Assembly: GCA_947564735.1 (NCBI GenBank)
Contig: CANOEC010000030.1
Span: 1-49,117, forward strand
Reading direction: 5' to 3'
Length of the DNA stretch: 49,117 bases
Source of the DNA: an uncultured Lachnospiraceae bacterium
GTDB taxonomy: Bacteria; Bacillota; Clostridia; Lachnospirales; Lachnospiraceae
Shown here: positions 7,600 through 16,681 of the stretch, one piece after another
Layout: each line of letters begins with the position of its first letter
How positions within the stretch are numbered: position 1 is the stretch's first letter
Notes under the pieces: generated by a model
Told to the model about the DNA's origin: nothing
Databases searched by the model: none
Seen by the model: only the letters and a program-made list of their open reading frames with translations
Program-made: the position numbers and the translations under genes

Positions 7600-7605
7600 T
7601 ATAGT
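7600..7605 (+). promoter_or_regulatory. Extended -10 element before the deacetylase gene
   Basis: TATAGT preceded by TGA (7597-7599). The possible -35, TTTTCG at 17 bases, is weak, so this would rely on the extended -10. The gene therefore probably has its own promoter in the 112-base gap. Confidence 0.4.
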
Positions 7606-7637
7606 ATAAGAGAATATGAAATAAGGAGCGGATGAAG

Positions 7638-8594
7638 ATGGCAGAAACAGATGCCGGACAGAAAGCTCGACAGGCGAGGCGTGAACGCATCCGTCGGATT
7701 AAGTTGCTCATTTTTATCGTTCCTCTTTTTTCGATAACAATTCTCTTAGGACTATGCATTTTCCTAGGAATCAGGCTGCATATGGTCAAGAAGGAACTGA
7801 GCGATATGCGGGCGGCAATGGAAGCGGCAACCGTTATGAACCAGACGGATTTGCCGGAGGATACGAATGACGCTAAGACGCAGGAGGCATTATATACCGT
7901 ATCGAAGGTTGAGGAATTTACGCAGACTGAAATTGAGGACGAGCCTTTGACGGAAGAGGATACGGATGTCCGCAAAGTGTATCTGACGTTTGATGATGGA
8001 CCCAGCGGGAATACGAACCGCATTTTGGATATATTGGCAGATTATGATGTGAAGGCAACTTTTTTTGTTGTCGGAAAAGAAGAGGAAGAATATCAGGCGT
8101 TATACAACCGGATTGTAGAGGAAGGTCATACTTTAGCGATGCATTCCTACAGTCATAAGTATGGCGAGATATATCAGTCGGTAGACAGCTTCAGTGCGGA
8201 TTTGAGCAAGCTGCAGGAATTTTTGTATGAGACGACGGGGGTGTGGTGCAGGTACTGCAGATTTCCCGGTGGCAGCAGTAATACGGTGAGCCGAGTTGAT
8301 ATGCATGAACTGATTGATTATCTGGACGAGCAGGACATGTCATATTTTGACTGGAATATTTCATCCGGAGACGCCGCCAGTTCCTATATCGGACCATCGG
8401 ATATTATCAGGAACTGTACGGCTAAACTGCAGGATTACGACGAGGCAATTATATTGATGCATGATGCTTCTGACAAGAACTCTACGGTGGAAGCCCTGCC
8501 CGGACTGATCGAGACAATTCAGGCGATGGATGATACGAAAATCCTTCCGATCACTGATGATACGGAACGGATTCATCATATAAGCAATGAATAA
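7638..8594 (+). CDS. Membrane-anchored polysaccharide deacetylase (NodB/CE4 family)
   Basis: Removes acetyl groups from an extracellular polysaccharide, probably peptidoglycan GlcNAc. From ATG 7638 (AAGGAG at 7623-7628, spacing 9; ATG 7632 is too close) it has 318 residues. A basic N-terminus (QKARQARRERIRRIK) precedes one membrane helix (about 26-48), then a charged linker and the NodB domain. Motifs: TFDDGP near 117 (catalytic base and metal Asp), MHSYSH near 168 (H-x3-H metal site), RFPGGS near 208, DWNISSGD, and LMHD near the end. All metal and catalytic residues expected for CE4 enzymes are present. It lies between a glucosaminidase and a bactofilin, consistent with a wall-remodelling block. 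The substrate is not decided by sequence. Confidence 0.9.
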   Translation: MAETDAGQKARQARRERIRRIKLLIFIVPLFSITILLGLCIFLGIRLHMVKKELSDMRAAMEAATVMNQTDLPEDTNDAKTQEALYTVSKVEEFTQTEIEDEPLTEEDTDVRKVYLTFDDGPSGNTNRILDILADYDVKATFFVVGKEEEEYQALYNRIVEEGHTLAMHSYSHKYGEIYQSVDSFSADLSKLQEFLYETTGVWCRYCRFPGGSSNTVSRVDMHELIDYLDEQDMSYFDWNISSGDAASSYIGPSDIIRNCTAKLQDYDEAIILMHDASDKNSTVEALPGLIETIQAMDDTKILPITDDTERIHHISNE

Positions 8595-8612
8595 AGAATG
8601 GAGGATGTGAGG

Positions 8613-9659
8613 ATGGGTTTTTTCTCAGATTTGAAGGAAGACTTATCACAGGCTGTGAATGAGTTGATGCCAGAGGAGGCATTAGATGCCACTATGGCTG
8701 GCAGTGATGCGCCGTCCGAGGAACAGCTTTCAGATGAAGCGCTGATGGCAAAGACTGTGGATGATGTCAATCTAAGCAGTATGCTGGATAAATTAGAGGA
8801 GATGAACACGCTGGATGAAGCGTTGGAAGAGGAAGTGCTTTCTTTTGACGATGCGGCAGAAGTGACGGAAGAAGAACCGTTACCGGAGCCGGAGCCTGCA
8901 GTAGAACCGGAGAAAGTAGTGGAGCCGGAAGAAGCGGCAGCGCCGGAGCCGATAGCGGAAGTCATTACGGAACCGGAACCAGTGAAAGAGACAGTTGAAC
9001 CGGAGCCTCCCGTGGAGGAAGAAGTTCAGGTGCCGACACCGGAGCCGGTAGCAATAGAGGAGCCGGAACCGGAGCCGGTGAAGGAAGAAATTGAAGAAAT
9101 AACATCCGGATTAAGTGGAGAGGAAGAGGAGAATATGGACGAGCAGACACAAGTACAGGAGCAGACACAGGTACAGGAGCCGGTTAACCGTGTAGCGGTT
9201 GATGAGACGGCGGTAGTAACAGAGGGGATGACGATAACGGGTGATGTCATGTCCGAGGGTTCTATGGAACTAATCGGTACCGTTAACGGTAATCTGGATA
9301 TCTACGGTAAATTGAATATTACAGGAACCATTCAGGGCGATTCCAAGGCGGCAGAGATTTTTGCAGAGGGCGCTAAGATTACAGGTGAGGTGAACAGTGA
9401 GGGCAGTGTCAAGATTGGACAAAGTTCGGTAGTGATTGGTAATATTTCGGCGGCAAGTGCAGTGATTGCCGGTGCGGTGAAGGGTGATATTGATGTAAAA
9501 GGACCGGTTATTCTGGATACGACGGCAATTGTTATGGGTAATATCAAATCCAAATCCGTACAGATTAACAACGGTGCGGTTATCGAAGGATTATGTTCAC
9601 AGTGCTATGCGGATGTGAATCCGACCTCCTTCTTTGAAGAGTTCAAGAAGAAGAAATAA
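8613..9659 (+). CDS. Bactofilin-family protein with long acidic Pro/Glu-rich N-terminal region
   Basis: A 348-residue protein. The start at 8613 ([11 protein letters not shown]) is chosen for GGAGG at 8600-8604; the ATG at 8598 overlaps that site. Residues 1-190 are strongly acidic with a PEPEP-type run (about 90-165). Residues about 203-330 form the bactofilin beta-helix, seen as short repeats: [34 protein letters not shown], then [15 protein letters not shown], then [22 protein letters not shown]. The end is basic (FFEEFKKKK). Bactofilins polymerise into filaments at the membrane and often scaffold wall enzymes. Most are 100-180 residues, so the long N-terminal extension is unusual. The gene is 18 bases after the deacetylase and likely co-transcribed. 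Confidence 0.85.
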   Translation: MGFFSDLKEDLSQAVNELMPEEALDATMAGSDAPSEEQLSDEALMAKTVDDVNLSSMLDKLEEMNTLDEALEEEVLSFDDAAEVTEEEPLPEPEPAVEPEKVVEPEEAAAPEPIAEVITEPEPVKETVEPEPPVEEEVQVPTPEPVAIEEPEPEPVKEEIEEITSGLSGEEEENMDEQTQVQEQTQVQEPVNRVAVDETAVVTEGMTITGDVMSEGSMELIGTVNGNLDIYGKLNITGTIQGDSKAAEIFAEGAKITGEVNSEGSVKIGQSSVVIGNISAASAVIAGAVKGDIDVKGPVILDTTAIVMGNIKSKSVQINNGAVIEGLCSQCYADVNPTSFFEEFKKKK

Positions 9660-9695
9660 GCATATCGGTTCCAGTAACAGAACGGGAGAATAAAA

Positions 9696-10394
9696 ATGAT
9701 GCGTCGTATACTGTTAAAATTAAGCGGGGAAGCCCTTGCGGGTAATAAGAAGACTGGTTTTGACGAAGAGACTGTGCGCGGGGTTGCGATGCAGGTTAAA
9801 GAGCTGGTTGATGATGGTATTCAAGTAGGCATTGTAATCGGTGGAGGAAATTTCTGGCGGGGACGTTCCAGCGAGAGCATTGACAGAACGAAAGCTGACC
9901 AGATTGGAATGCTGGCGACTGTTATGAATTGCATTTATGTATCCGAGATATTTCGTTCTTTAGGCATGATGACGAGTATTTTAACGCCTTTTGAATGCGG
10001 TTCTTTTACGAAACTCTTTTCCAAAGACAGGGCGAATAAGTATTTTGGCAAAAATATGGTCGTCTTTTTTGCGGGAGGAACAGGGCATCCTTATTTTTCG
10101 ACAGATACGGGCGTAGTGCTTAGGGCAATCGAAGTGGACGCGGATGTTATTTTGTTAGCAAAGGCGGTCGATGGTGTTTATGACGGCGACCCGAAATGTA
10201 ATCCGGACGCTAAAAAATACGAGCAGGTTTCTATTGACGAGGTGATAGAAAAGAATTTGCAGGTCGTGGACATGACAGCATCTATTCTGGCGAGAGATAA
10301 CAAAATGCCGATGTGGGTATTTGCGTTAAATGAAGTAAACAGTATTGTGAATACTGTAAAAGGTGAGTTTAACGGTACGAAAGTGACTGTGTAG
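9696..10394 (+). CDS. pyrH: UMP kinase
   Basis: Phosphorylates UMP to UDP with ATP in pyrimidine nucleotide synthesis; bacterial UMP kinase is a hexamer of the amino-acid-kinase fold. The N-terminus MRRILLKLSGEALAG, the GGGNFWRG loop, DQIGMLATVMN, FFAGGTGHPYFSTDT and LLAKAVDGVYDGDP are hallmark PyrH segments. Length 232 residues is normal. Start is ATGATG at 9696-9701 after GGGAG. It begins the pyrH-frr-uppS-cdsA-dxr order conserved in Firmicutes. Confidence 0.97.
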   Translation: MMRRILLKLSGEALAGNKKTGFDEETVRGVAMQVKELVDDGIQVGIVIGGGNFWRGRSSESIDRTKADQIGMLATVMNCIYVSEIFRSLGMMTSILTPFECGSFTKLFSKDRANKYFGKNMVVFFAGGTGHPYFSTDTGVVLRAIEVDADVILLAKAVDGVYDGDPKCNPDAKKYEQVSIDEVIEKNLQVVDMTASILARDNKMPMWVFALNEVNSIVNTVKGEFNGTKVTV

Positions 10395-10461
10395 CAGGAC
10401 GGATTGATTGTCTGTGTAAACGGATATCCGTTCGTATAATGAAAGGCTGGAGGATTACAGT

Positions 10462-11013
10462 ATGGATGCAAGACTAAAACCCTATGAAGATAAAATGCAG
10501 AAGACCTATGAGTTCCTTGAAAGTGATTTGGCTGCAATTCGTGCAGGACGTGCCAATCCGCATGTTCTCGATAAAATCAGAGTGAATTATTATGGCACGC
10601 CGACTCCGATACAGCAGGTTGGCAATATCACGGTTCCTGAGCCGAGAGTGATTCAGATTGCACCGTGGGAGAAGACGCTGATTAAGGAGATTGAAAAAGC
10701 AATCATGATGTCTGACGTAGGCATTACACCGACTAATGACGGTACGTTGATTCGACTTGTGTTTCCGGAATTGACGGAAGAACGTCGTAAAGAGCTGGTG
10801 AAAGATGTCAAGAAACGTGGTGAGGAGAGTAAGGTTGCAATCCGAAATACCAGACGTGACGGTAATGATGCATTCAAGAAATTGGCGAAGTCAGATGTTT
10901 CTGAAGACGAGATTAAAGAGTTGGAAGAGAATCTGCAGAAATTGACGGATAAATATATCAAGGAACTTGATAAGCTGGTGGAAGAGAAATCGAAAGAGAT
11001 TCTCACAGTATAA
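10462..11013 (+). CDS. frr: Ribosome recycling factor
   Basis: Splits post-termination ribosomes together with EF-G. A 183-residue protein, the standard family length, with the diagnostic segments [34 protein letters not shown] and [14 protein letters not shown], and a C-terminal helical rod. GGCTGGAGG precedes the ATG at 10462. It is 67 bases after pyrH and likely in the same operon. Confidence 0.98.
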   Translation: MDARLKPYEDKMQKTYEFLESDLAAIRAGRANPHVLDKIRVNYYGTPTPIQQVGNITVPEPRVIQIAPWEKTLIKEIEKAIMMSDVGITPTNDGTLIRLVFPELTEERRKELVKDVKKRGEESKVAIRNTRRDGNDAFKKLAKSDVSEDEIKELEENLQKLTDKYIKELDKLVEEKSKEILTV

Positions 11014-11147
11014 CGGCAGTTTGATTGTAAACATGGTAATGAGAGGGATTGCAGAATATGTTTTTATATTCTGTTGTCCCTTTTTCCAAGTATAATAATT
11101 TCACTGTACGGGAAACGGATTTTTGCAGGCTGAGAGAAAGGTATGGT

Positions 11148-11873
11148 ATGGATATGGAAGAGGGCATGAAGGTTCCGAATCATGTGGCGATTATTTTAGA
11201 CGGTAACGGCAGATGGGCAAAGAGTAAAGGGATGCCGCGCAACTACGGACATGTGCAGGGGGCTAAGACGGTGGAGGTAATCTGCGAGGAGGCTTATCGC
11301 ATGGGGATTCAGTATCTGACGGTCTATGCATTCAGCACGGAGAACTGGAACAGACCGGAAGATGAAGTGAATGCTTTGATGGGGCTGCTGCGCAATTATA
11401 TGAAGACATGTCTGAAAACAGCGGCTAAAAACAACATGTGTGTCCGTATTATTGGCGACAAGACAAGGCTGGATGAGGACATCAGAAATCGTATGGAGCA
11501 GTTGGAGGCGGCGACGAAGGAGAATACCGGATTGCATTTTCAGATTGCCATCAATTACGGCGGACGGGACGAGATTGTCCGTGCTGTGCGTTGTCTGGCA
11601 GGGGAGCTGGCTGAAGGCAGGCTGACGAAGGAGGAGATTACGGAAGAGAAGATAAGTTCCATGCTGGATACGCATGACCTTCCGGAGCCGGATTTGTTGA
11701 TTCGGACCTGTAACGAGCAGCGTATCTCTAATTTTCTTCTGTGGCAGCTTGCATATACGGAACTTTATTTTACACCGGTAGCATGGCCCGATTTTTCCAA
11801 AGAAGAATTAGTGAAGGCGATAGAGGCATATAATAAGAGAGACAGAAGATATGGGCTGGTTACGGAAGAGTAG
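11148..11873 (+). CDS. uppS: Isoprenyl transferase (undecaprenyl diphosphate synthase)
   Basis: Condenses farnesyl diphosphate with isopentenyl diphosphate to make undecaprenyl diphosphate, the lipid carrier for wall polymers. The ATG at 11148 (GAAAGG at 11136-11141, spacing 6) gives 241 residues, typical for the family. An upstream TTG at 11049 would add 33 unconserved residues. The conserved VAIILDGNGRWAKSKG with its metal-binding Asp, the GH of NYGHVQGA, FSTENW and the C-terminal DLLIRTCNEQRISNFLLWQLAYTELYF are present. In that last motif the usual small residues before E are C and N (RTCNEQR), while R, E, R and S are kept. Downstream neighbours cdsA and dxr share lipid precursor metabolism. 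Confidence 0.95.
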   Translation: MDMEEGMKVPNHVAIILDGNGRWAKSKGMPRNYGHVQGAKTVEVICEEAYRMGIQYLTVYAFSTENWNRPEDEVNALMGLLRNYMKTCLKTAAKNNMCVRIIGDKTRLDEDIRNRMEQLEAATKENTGLHFQIAINYGGRDEIVRAVRCLAGELAEGRLTKEEITEEKISSMLDTHDLPEPDLLIRTCNEQRISNFLLWQLAYTELYFTPVAWPDFSKEELVKAIEAYNKRDRRYGLVTEE

Positions 11874-11888
11874 GAAGGAGATTTGGCG

Positions 11889-12767
11889 ATGTTTTGGACT
11901 AGATTGATAAGCGGTATTTCGTTGGTGATGATTGCGCTTGTGACAATCTTGATGGGAAATGGTGTGCTGGCGGCGACATTGTGCCTGATTTCCATGATTG
12001 CATACAGAGAATTGACGAAAGCCTGTCATGTACATACGGAGAAGAAGCTCTATAATGCTCCGGAGCTCGCCGGCATCGTGATGACTTTGCTTTACTACGC
12101 ACTGCTTGCGGGCATGTTGAATTTTGGCAGCAAAGACGGCAGCGGGCTTACGAAGGTCTATCCGGTCATCGTGACTGGCGTTGCGGTCAGTCTGATTCTG
12201 TATCTGTTTATTTATGTGTTTACCTTTCCGCGCTATAAGGCATCTCAGATTATGGCGGCGATGTTTTCTTGGCTGTATGCCCCGGTCATGCTTTCGTTTA
12301 TCTATTTAATCAGAGAAGGCTTTGCTTATGGCAGCTATCTTGTATGGCTCGTCTTTTTATGTTCGTGGGGCAGCGACACGTGTGCCTATGCAGTGGGTGT
12401 TTTGTTTGGAAAGCACAAGATGACGCCGAAGTTAAGCCCGAAGAAATCTGTGGAAGGTGCGGTAGGCGGTGTTGCAGGCGCTTCGATTTTATTCGTGCTC
12501 TATACCCATTTTGCCGTGAATCAATATACGGAGGCAACGATTCCGCTTCTTCTGGCAGCCGTGCTGGGCGCCGTAGGTGCGCTGGTATCTATGGTGGGGG
12601 ATTTGGCAGCGTCGGCGATTAAGAGGGATCATGACATCAAGGATTACGGTAAGCTGATTCCGGGACACGGCGGTATCATGGACCGCTTCGACAGTGTGAT
12701 TATAGCGGCGCCGCTTGTTTTTATCGGGTTGGCATTGATTGCAGGCTTGAGCGGCGCAGGTATATAA
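11889..12767 (+). CDS. cdsA: Phosphatidate cytidylyltransferase (CDP-diglyceride synthase)
   Basis: Makes CDP-diacylglycerol from phosphatidic acid and CTP, the precursor of all phospholipids. An integral membrane protein of 292 residues with several hydrophobic segments. The family signature near the C-terminus is complete: SPKKSVEGAVGG, GDLAASAIKRDHDIKDYGKLIPGHGGIMDRFDS. Start at ATG 11889 with AAGGAG at 11875-11880; the TTG at 11883 is too close. It begins 15 bases after the uppS stop. Confidence 0.95.
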   Translation: MFWTRLISGISLVMIALVTILMGNGVLAATLCLISMIAYRELTKACHVHTEKKLYNAPELAGIVMTLLYYALLAGMLNFGSKDGSGLTKVYPVIVTGVAVSLILYLFIYVFTFPRYKASQIMAAMFSWLYAPVMLSFIYLIREGFAYGSYLVWLVFLCSWGSDTCAYAVGVLFGKHKMTPKLSPKKSVEGAVGGVAGASILFVLYTHFAVNQYTEATIPLLLAAVLGAVGALVSMVGDLAASAIKRDHDIKDYGKLIPGHGGIMDRFDSVIIAAPLVFIGLALIAGLSGAGI

Positions 12768-12779
12768 TGGAGGATGAAT

Positions 12780-13928
12780 ATGAAAAAAATTGCGATACTG
12801 GGTTCGACAGGTTCTATCGGGACACAGACGTTAGAGATTGTACGAAAAGAGCCGGATTTGCAGGTGACGGCAATGGCTGCCGGTGCAAATGTGGAGTTGA
12901 TGGAGAAGCAGGTGAGGGAGTTTCGTCCGGCGCTCGTGGCGATGTGGACCAAGGAGGCGGCGCAGGATTTAAGGACACGGCTTCGTGACGTACCGGTAAA
13001 GATAGTATACGGTATGGAAGGGCTGCTGGAAGTGGCGGTCCATGAAGAAGCGCAGGTATTAGTGACGGCGATTGTGGGTATGATTGGTATTAGACCAACG
13101 ATTGCGGCGATTGAACAGGGCAAAACGATTGCGCTTGCCAACAAGGAGACGCTCGTGACGGCAGGTCATATTATTATGCCGCTGGCGGCAAAAAAGGGTG
13201 TGTCCATTCTTCCGGTGGACAGTGAGCACAGTGCGATTTTTCAGTCCATGAATGGCGAGAACAGGGAACGCGTCAGCCGGATTCTTCTGACTGCATCGGG
13301 CGGACCTTTTCGCGGCAGGACGAAAGAAGAGCTGGCTTCCATGACGGTTGAGGATGCGCTGAAGCACCCGAACTGGTCGATGGGGAAAAAAGTCACCATA
13401 GACTCGGCATCACTTGTCAACAAGGGACTGGAAGTAATGGAGGCGAAGTGGCTGTTTGATGTGGAACTGGAGCAGATACAGGTGGTTGTGCATCCGCAGA
13501 GTATTATCCATTCGGCGGTTGAGTATGTGGACGGCGGTATCATAGCACAGCTTGGCGTGCCGGATATGAAACTGCCGATCCAGTACGCGTTGTTTTACCC
13601 GGACAGACGTCCGATGGATACGGGGAGAGTAGATTTGTTCCGCTTAAAACAGCTTACCTTCGAGGAAGCGGACACAGATACTTTCCGGGGACTGGCGCTC
13701 GCATACAGGGCGGCACGCCGCGGCGGCTCTCTGCCGACGGTGTTCAATGCGGCGAATGAAAAGGCGGTAGCGTTATTTTTGCAGAAAAAGATTACATTTT
13801 TACAGATACCGGAGCTGATTGAAAGTTCGATGGAACAGCATGTTGTGATAGAACATCCGACGGTGGAACAGATTCTGGAGACGGAAGCCGCAACCTATGA
13901 GTATATTAAGCAAAAGTTTGGAGAATAA
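12780..13928 (+). CDS. dxr: 1-deoxy-D-xylulose-5-phosphate reductoisomerase
   Basis: Second step of the MEP isoprenoid pathway: converts DXP to 2-C-methyl-D-erythritol 4-phosphate with NADPH. The Rossmann motif ILGSTGSIGTQTLEIV is at the N-terminus. The catalytic metal site is seen in VDSEHSAIFQ, and the substrate loop in TASGGPFRG and HPNWSMGKKVTIDSASLVNKGLEVMEAKWLF. Length 383 residues is typical. ATG 12780 is chosen over 12774 because GGAGG ends at 12773. It starts 12 bases after cdsA. Together with ispG downstream it supplies isoprenoid units to uppS. Confidence 0.97.
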   Translation: MKKIAILGSTGSIGTQTLEIVRKEPDLQVTAMAAGANVELMEKQVREFRPALVAMWTKEAAQDLRTRLRDVPVKIVYGMEGLLEVAVHEEAQVLVTAIVGMIGIRPTIAAIEQGKTIALANKETLVTAGHIIMPLAAKKGVSILPVDSEHSAIFQSMNGENRERVSRILLTASGGPFRGRTKEELASMTVEDALKHPNWSMGKKVTIDSASLVNKGLEVMEAKWLFDVELEQIQVVVHPQSIIHSAVEYVDGGIIAQLGVPDMKLPIQYALFYPDRRPMDTGRVDLFRLKQLTFEEADTDTFRGLALAYRAARRGGSLPTVFNAANEKAVALFLQKKITFLQIPELIESSMEQHVVIEHPTVEQILETEAATYEYIKQKFGE

Positions 13929-13973
13929 CAGACAGAAGCAGAATGGTCTGTTATTCGGGCGTGGAGGATGACA

Positions 13974-15113
13974 TTGATTAGAACAATCATTTTATTTCTT
14001 ATTATATTTGGCATCGTAGTAATTTCCCATGAGTTCGGACATTTTATCATTGCCCGGCGCAACGGAATCCGTGTGTTGGAATTTTCTGTGGGAATGGGAC
14101 CGACACTGTTTTCCTATACGAAGAATGGTATCAAATATTCGCTGAAGCTGTTTCCAATAGGCGGAGCGTGTATGTTTGACGGCGAAGATGGTATGATGGC
14201 GCAGGATGAGGAAGAACAGGGCGGTATGCGCCGGCGGGCATTGATGGAGGCGGAACCGCCGCTGCCGAAGGACGCGCCGGACGTACAGACACAGTCCTAC
14301 GGGGTCGCTTTTATGGAAGCCGGTGTCTGGAAACGTATTGCCGCCGTGTTTGCAGGACCTTTCTTCAATTTTATCCTTGCGTTTCTGGTAGCGGTCGTGC
14401 TGACGGCTTTTTCAGGTGTGGATCTTCCGGTAGTCAGTATGCTTTCCGAGGATTCTGCAGCGGAGGAAGCCGGGCTTTTGCCGGGTGATGTGATTACGCA
14501 GATTAATCATGAAAAAATCCATTTTTATCGGGAAGTGATGGTGATTTCTTCCCTGAATAAAGGAGAGACACTGGAAATTCATTACGAACGCGACGGCAGC
14601 AAGGGTGTTGCGACGGTGACGCCAAGGTACGATGAGCAGGATGGCAGATATTATATTGGTATCGGAGGCGGCGGAGAATATCTGAAGTGTAATCCGCTGC
14701 AGGTGTTCCAGTACGGGTTCTATGAAGTGGAATATTTTGTCAAAACCACGTATAAGAGTCTGGGAATGCTGCTGCGCGGACAGGTGAAGAAAGAGGAAGT
14801 GTCGGGACCTATCGGCATTGCGCAGTTTGTGGGTGAGAGTTATGAGCAGGCGGAGGAGAGTTACGGGACATCTTCGGCAATTTTGACGATGCTTGAGATT
14901 ATCGTTCTGTTGTCGGTCAATCTGGGGATATTGAATCTGCTTCCCCTGCCGGCGCTGGACGGCGGAAGACTGTTGTTTATGTTTGTGGAGGTGGTTCGCG
15001 GCAAGCCGGTTTCTCCCGAAAAAGAGGGGATGATACATTTTGCCGGACTTGTGGTATTTATGGTTCTGATGGTGTTTATTATGTATAATGACATCATGAA
15101 GCTGGTGCACTAG
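13974..15113 (+). CDS. rseP: Site-2 zinc metalloprotease RseP (RIP family, PDZ domain)
   Basis: An intramembrane protease that cleaves membrane-bound regulators such as anti-sigma factors. The start is probably the TTG at 13974, because GGAGG at 13963-13967 abuts the ATG at 13968 and gives a proper 6-base spacing only to the TTG. The zinc motif HEFGH is in the first helix (VVISHEFGHFIIA). One PDZ domain follows around residues 150-230 (LPVVSMLSEDSAAEEAGLLPGDVI). The third zinc ligand is in NLLPLPALDGGRLL. A charged insert (about 70-105, AQDEEEQGGMRRRALMEAEPP) separates the first helix from the rest. About 379 residues. Location after dxr is the conserved Firmicute order. Confidence 0.95.
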   Translation: MIRTIILFLIIFGIVVISHEFGHFIIARRNGIRVLEFSVGMGPTLFSYTKNGIKYSLKLFPIGGACMFDGEDGMMAQDEEEQGGMRRRALMEAEPPLPKDAPDVQTQSYGVAFMEAGVWKRIAAVFAGPFFNFILAFLVAVVLTAFSGVDLPVVSMLSEDSAAEEAGLLPGDVITQINHEKIHFYREVMVISSLNKGETLEIHYERDGSKGVATVTPRYDEQDGRYYIGIGGGGEYLKCNPLQVFQYGFYEVEYFVKTTYKSLGMLLRGQVKKEEVSGPIGIAQFVGESYEQAEESYGTSSAILTMLEIIVLLSVNLGILNLLPLPALDGGRLLFMFVEVVRGKPVSPEKEGMIHFAGLVVFMVLMVFIMYNDIMKLVH

Positions 15114-15164
15114 CAGGGCGCTGCCCCAACCGGACGATTGGTGTATGAAAGGAACGAAAGAAAG

Positions 15165-16496
15165 ATGAATAATGAGTGGTTTGAGAGTGCACCTGTCCAT
15201 AAGGCATATTTTAAGTTCTCGCTGCCAGTCGTGTGCGGTATGATAATATCTCTGGTCTACAACATGGTGGACACATGGTTTATTGCCAGAACCGGCAACA
15301 CGAATCTGGTTGCGGGAGTTGCCCTTGGCGCACCTGTTTTTACATTGATGATTGCCCTCGGCGATATGTTTGGTCTGGGAGGCGCATCTGTGATTTCCAG
15401 ATATTTTGGGCAGAAAAGGGACGATGATGGCAGAAAAATCAGTATTTTCTGTTTTTATGCGGCACTTATGATGGGTGTGGCGGTAGCAGTGTTCATGATA
15501 CTGTTCAGACAGCCGATCCTGCATTTGCTGGGAGCAAATGAGGAGACAATGGCATATGCTTCCAGTTATTATACATATATTGTGCTTGGCGCACCCTTGA
15601 TTGTGGTATCGTTTACGCCGAACAACCAGCTGCGCACGGAGGGATTTTCAACACAGTCCATGATAGGCGGCGCTATCGGTTCGGTAGTGAATATCATTCT
15701 GGATCCGATTTTCATCTTCGGATTCGGCTGGGGCGCGGCGGGCGCGGCAATTGCCACAGTACTTGGCTATGCCTGTACGGATACATATTATGTTTGGATT
15801 TTGCTTCGCAGAACGAAAAAGCTGTCTGTTGATATCAGACAGTTTCGGGTGGTTCCCTCGGAATTGCGCCAGATTTTGTCCATTGGCATTCCGGCATGTA
15901 TCACCAATCTGATGCAAAGTATCGGCATGACAATGCTCAACAGGTTTTTGCTTCCTTATGGAAATGACAGGGTGGCGGCAATGGGGATTGTGACAAAGAC
16001 AAACCTGATGGCAGCGCTTATTGTTATCGGATTTGCGTTCGGTGCGCAGCCTTTGATTGGCTATAATTACGGCGCACAGAATAAGGAAAGATTAAGGAAA
16101 ATACTGCGCTTCTGCTATGGATTTGAGTGTTGTATCGCGCTGGTGATTTCGGGGTGCATGTCGCTTGCAGCGCCATATCTGATTAGAATGTTCATTGCGG
16201 ATGAGCAGATTGTTGCCCTTGGCGCGCCGATGCTTCGTATGCTGCAAATTGGGATTCCTTTTATGGCAATCGTATTGGTAACAACTGTTATATTTCAAGC
16301 TTCGGGAAAGGCGTGGGGTGCTTTTTTGTTGTCTGTCAGCAGGCAGGGCGTTATTTTTGCAATCGTTATTTTTGCTGCATCAAGACTATTTGGATATAAG
16401 GGTGTGCTGGCGGCACAGCCCGCAGCCGATATTCTTACGGCGTTGTTAGCGGTAGGATTGTTTCTTGGAAGCGTTTATAAAGATTTAAAAGAATGA
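15165..16496 (+). CDS. MATE-family multidrug/Na+ antiporter
   Basis: A 443-residue membrane protein with about 12 hydrophobic segments in two similar halves, as in the MATE exporters that expel cationic drugs or metabolites using Na+ or H+ gradients. Typical segments are FSLPVVCGMIISLVYNMVDTWFIAR, GLGGASVISRYFGQK, PNNQLRTEGFSTQSMIGGAIGSVVNIILDPIFIF and GFAFGAQPLIGYNYGAQ. The start at 15165 follows AAAGGA at 15148-15153; a TTG at 15138 is less likely. It interrupts the usual rseP-ispG neighbourhood. The transported compound cannot be told from sequence. Confidence 0.9.
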   Translation: MNNEWFESAPVHKAYFKFSLPVVCGMIISLVYNMVDTWFIARTGNTNLVAGVALGAPVFTLMIALGDMFGLGGASVISRYFGQKRDDDGRKISIFCFYAALMMGVAVAVFMILFRQPILHLLGANEETMAYASSYYTYIVLGAPLIVVSFTPNNQLRTEGFSTQSMIGGAIGSVVNIILDPIFIFGFGWGAAGAAIATVLGYACTDTYYVWILLRRTKKLSVDIRQFRVVPSELRQILSIGIPACITNLMQSIGMTMLNRFLLPYGNDRVAAMGIVTKTNLMAALIVIGFAFGAQPLIGYNYGAQNKERLRKILRFCYGFECCIALVISGCMSLAAPYLIRMFIADEQIVALGAPMLRMLQIGIPFMAIVLVTTVIFQASGKAWGAFLLSVSRQGVIFAIVIFAASRLFGYKGVLAAQPAADILTALLAVGLFLGSVYKDLKE

Positions 16497-16523
16497 TTTG
16501 TGATTGCAATCTGTTTCTATATG

Positions 16524-16629
16524 CTATATACTGACTCTATCGGCTTCCGTTCGGAAGCCATGGGTATATAGTTTCAGCGGGATTCCCGCATGATTTTCAA
16601 AGGTGAGGTAACAAACAGCCGCAAAGCGG
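16524..16629 (+). ncRNA. Structured leader upstream of the PP2C gene (unknown RNA element)
   Basis: Three hairpins follow one another. The first has an outer stem CTATATAC (16524-16531) with GTATATAG (16564-16571) enclosing an inner stem GGCTTCCG with CGGAAGCC (16542-16559). The second is GCGGG with CCCGC (16577-16589). The third is CCGC with GCGG (16619-16629). No U-run follows any of them, so this is not a simple terminator. I could not match it to a known riboswitch. It could be a cis-regulatory RNA, a dispersed palindromic repeat or a transcript-end stabiliser for the MATE gene. Confidence 0.4.
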
Positions 16630-16681
16630 TAAAGAGGATTCAGACAATTGTGGCAGGAGGAGACTGAAAAAAGGAGGGACA

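Noticed and set aside
7124-8023. 299-residue minus-strand frame spanning the hydrolase tail and the deacetylase start
   Set aside because: Antisense of two well-supported genes and crosses their intergenic promoter; the translation is hydrophobic and Ile/Leu-rich from reversed acidic codons.
16542-16559. GGCTTCCG/CGGAAGCC as the MATE gene terminator
   Set aside because: No T-run follows, and further stems enclose and follow it; kept as a structured leader.
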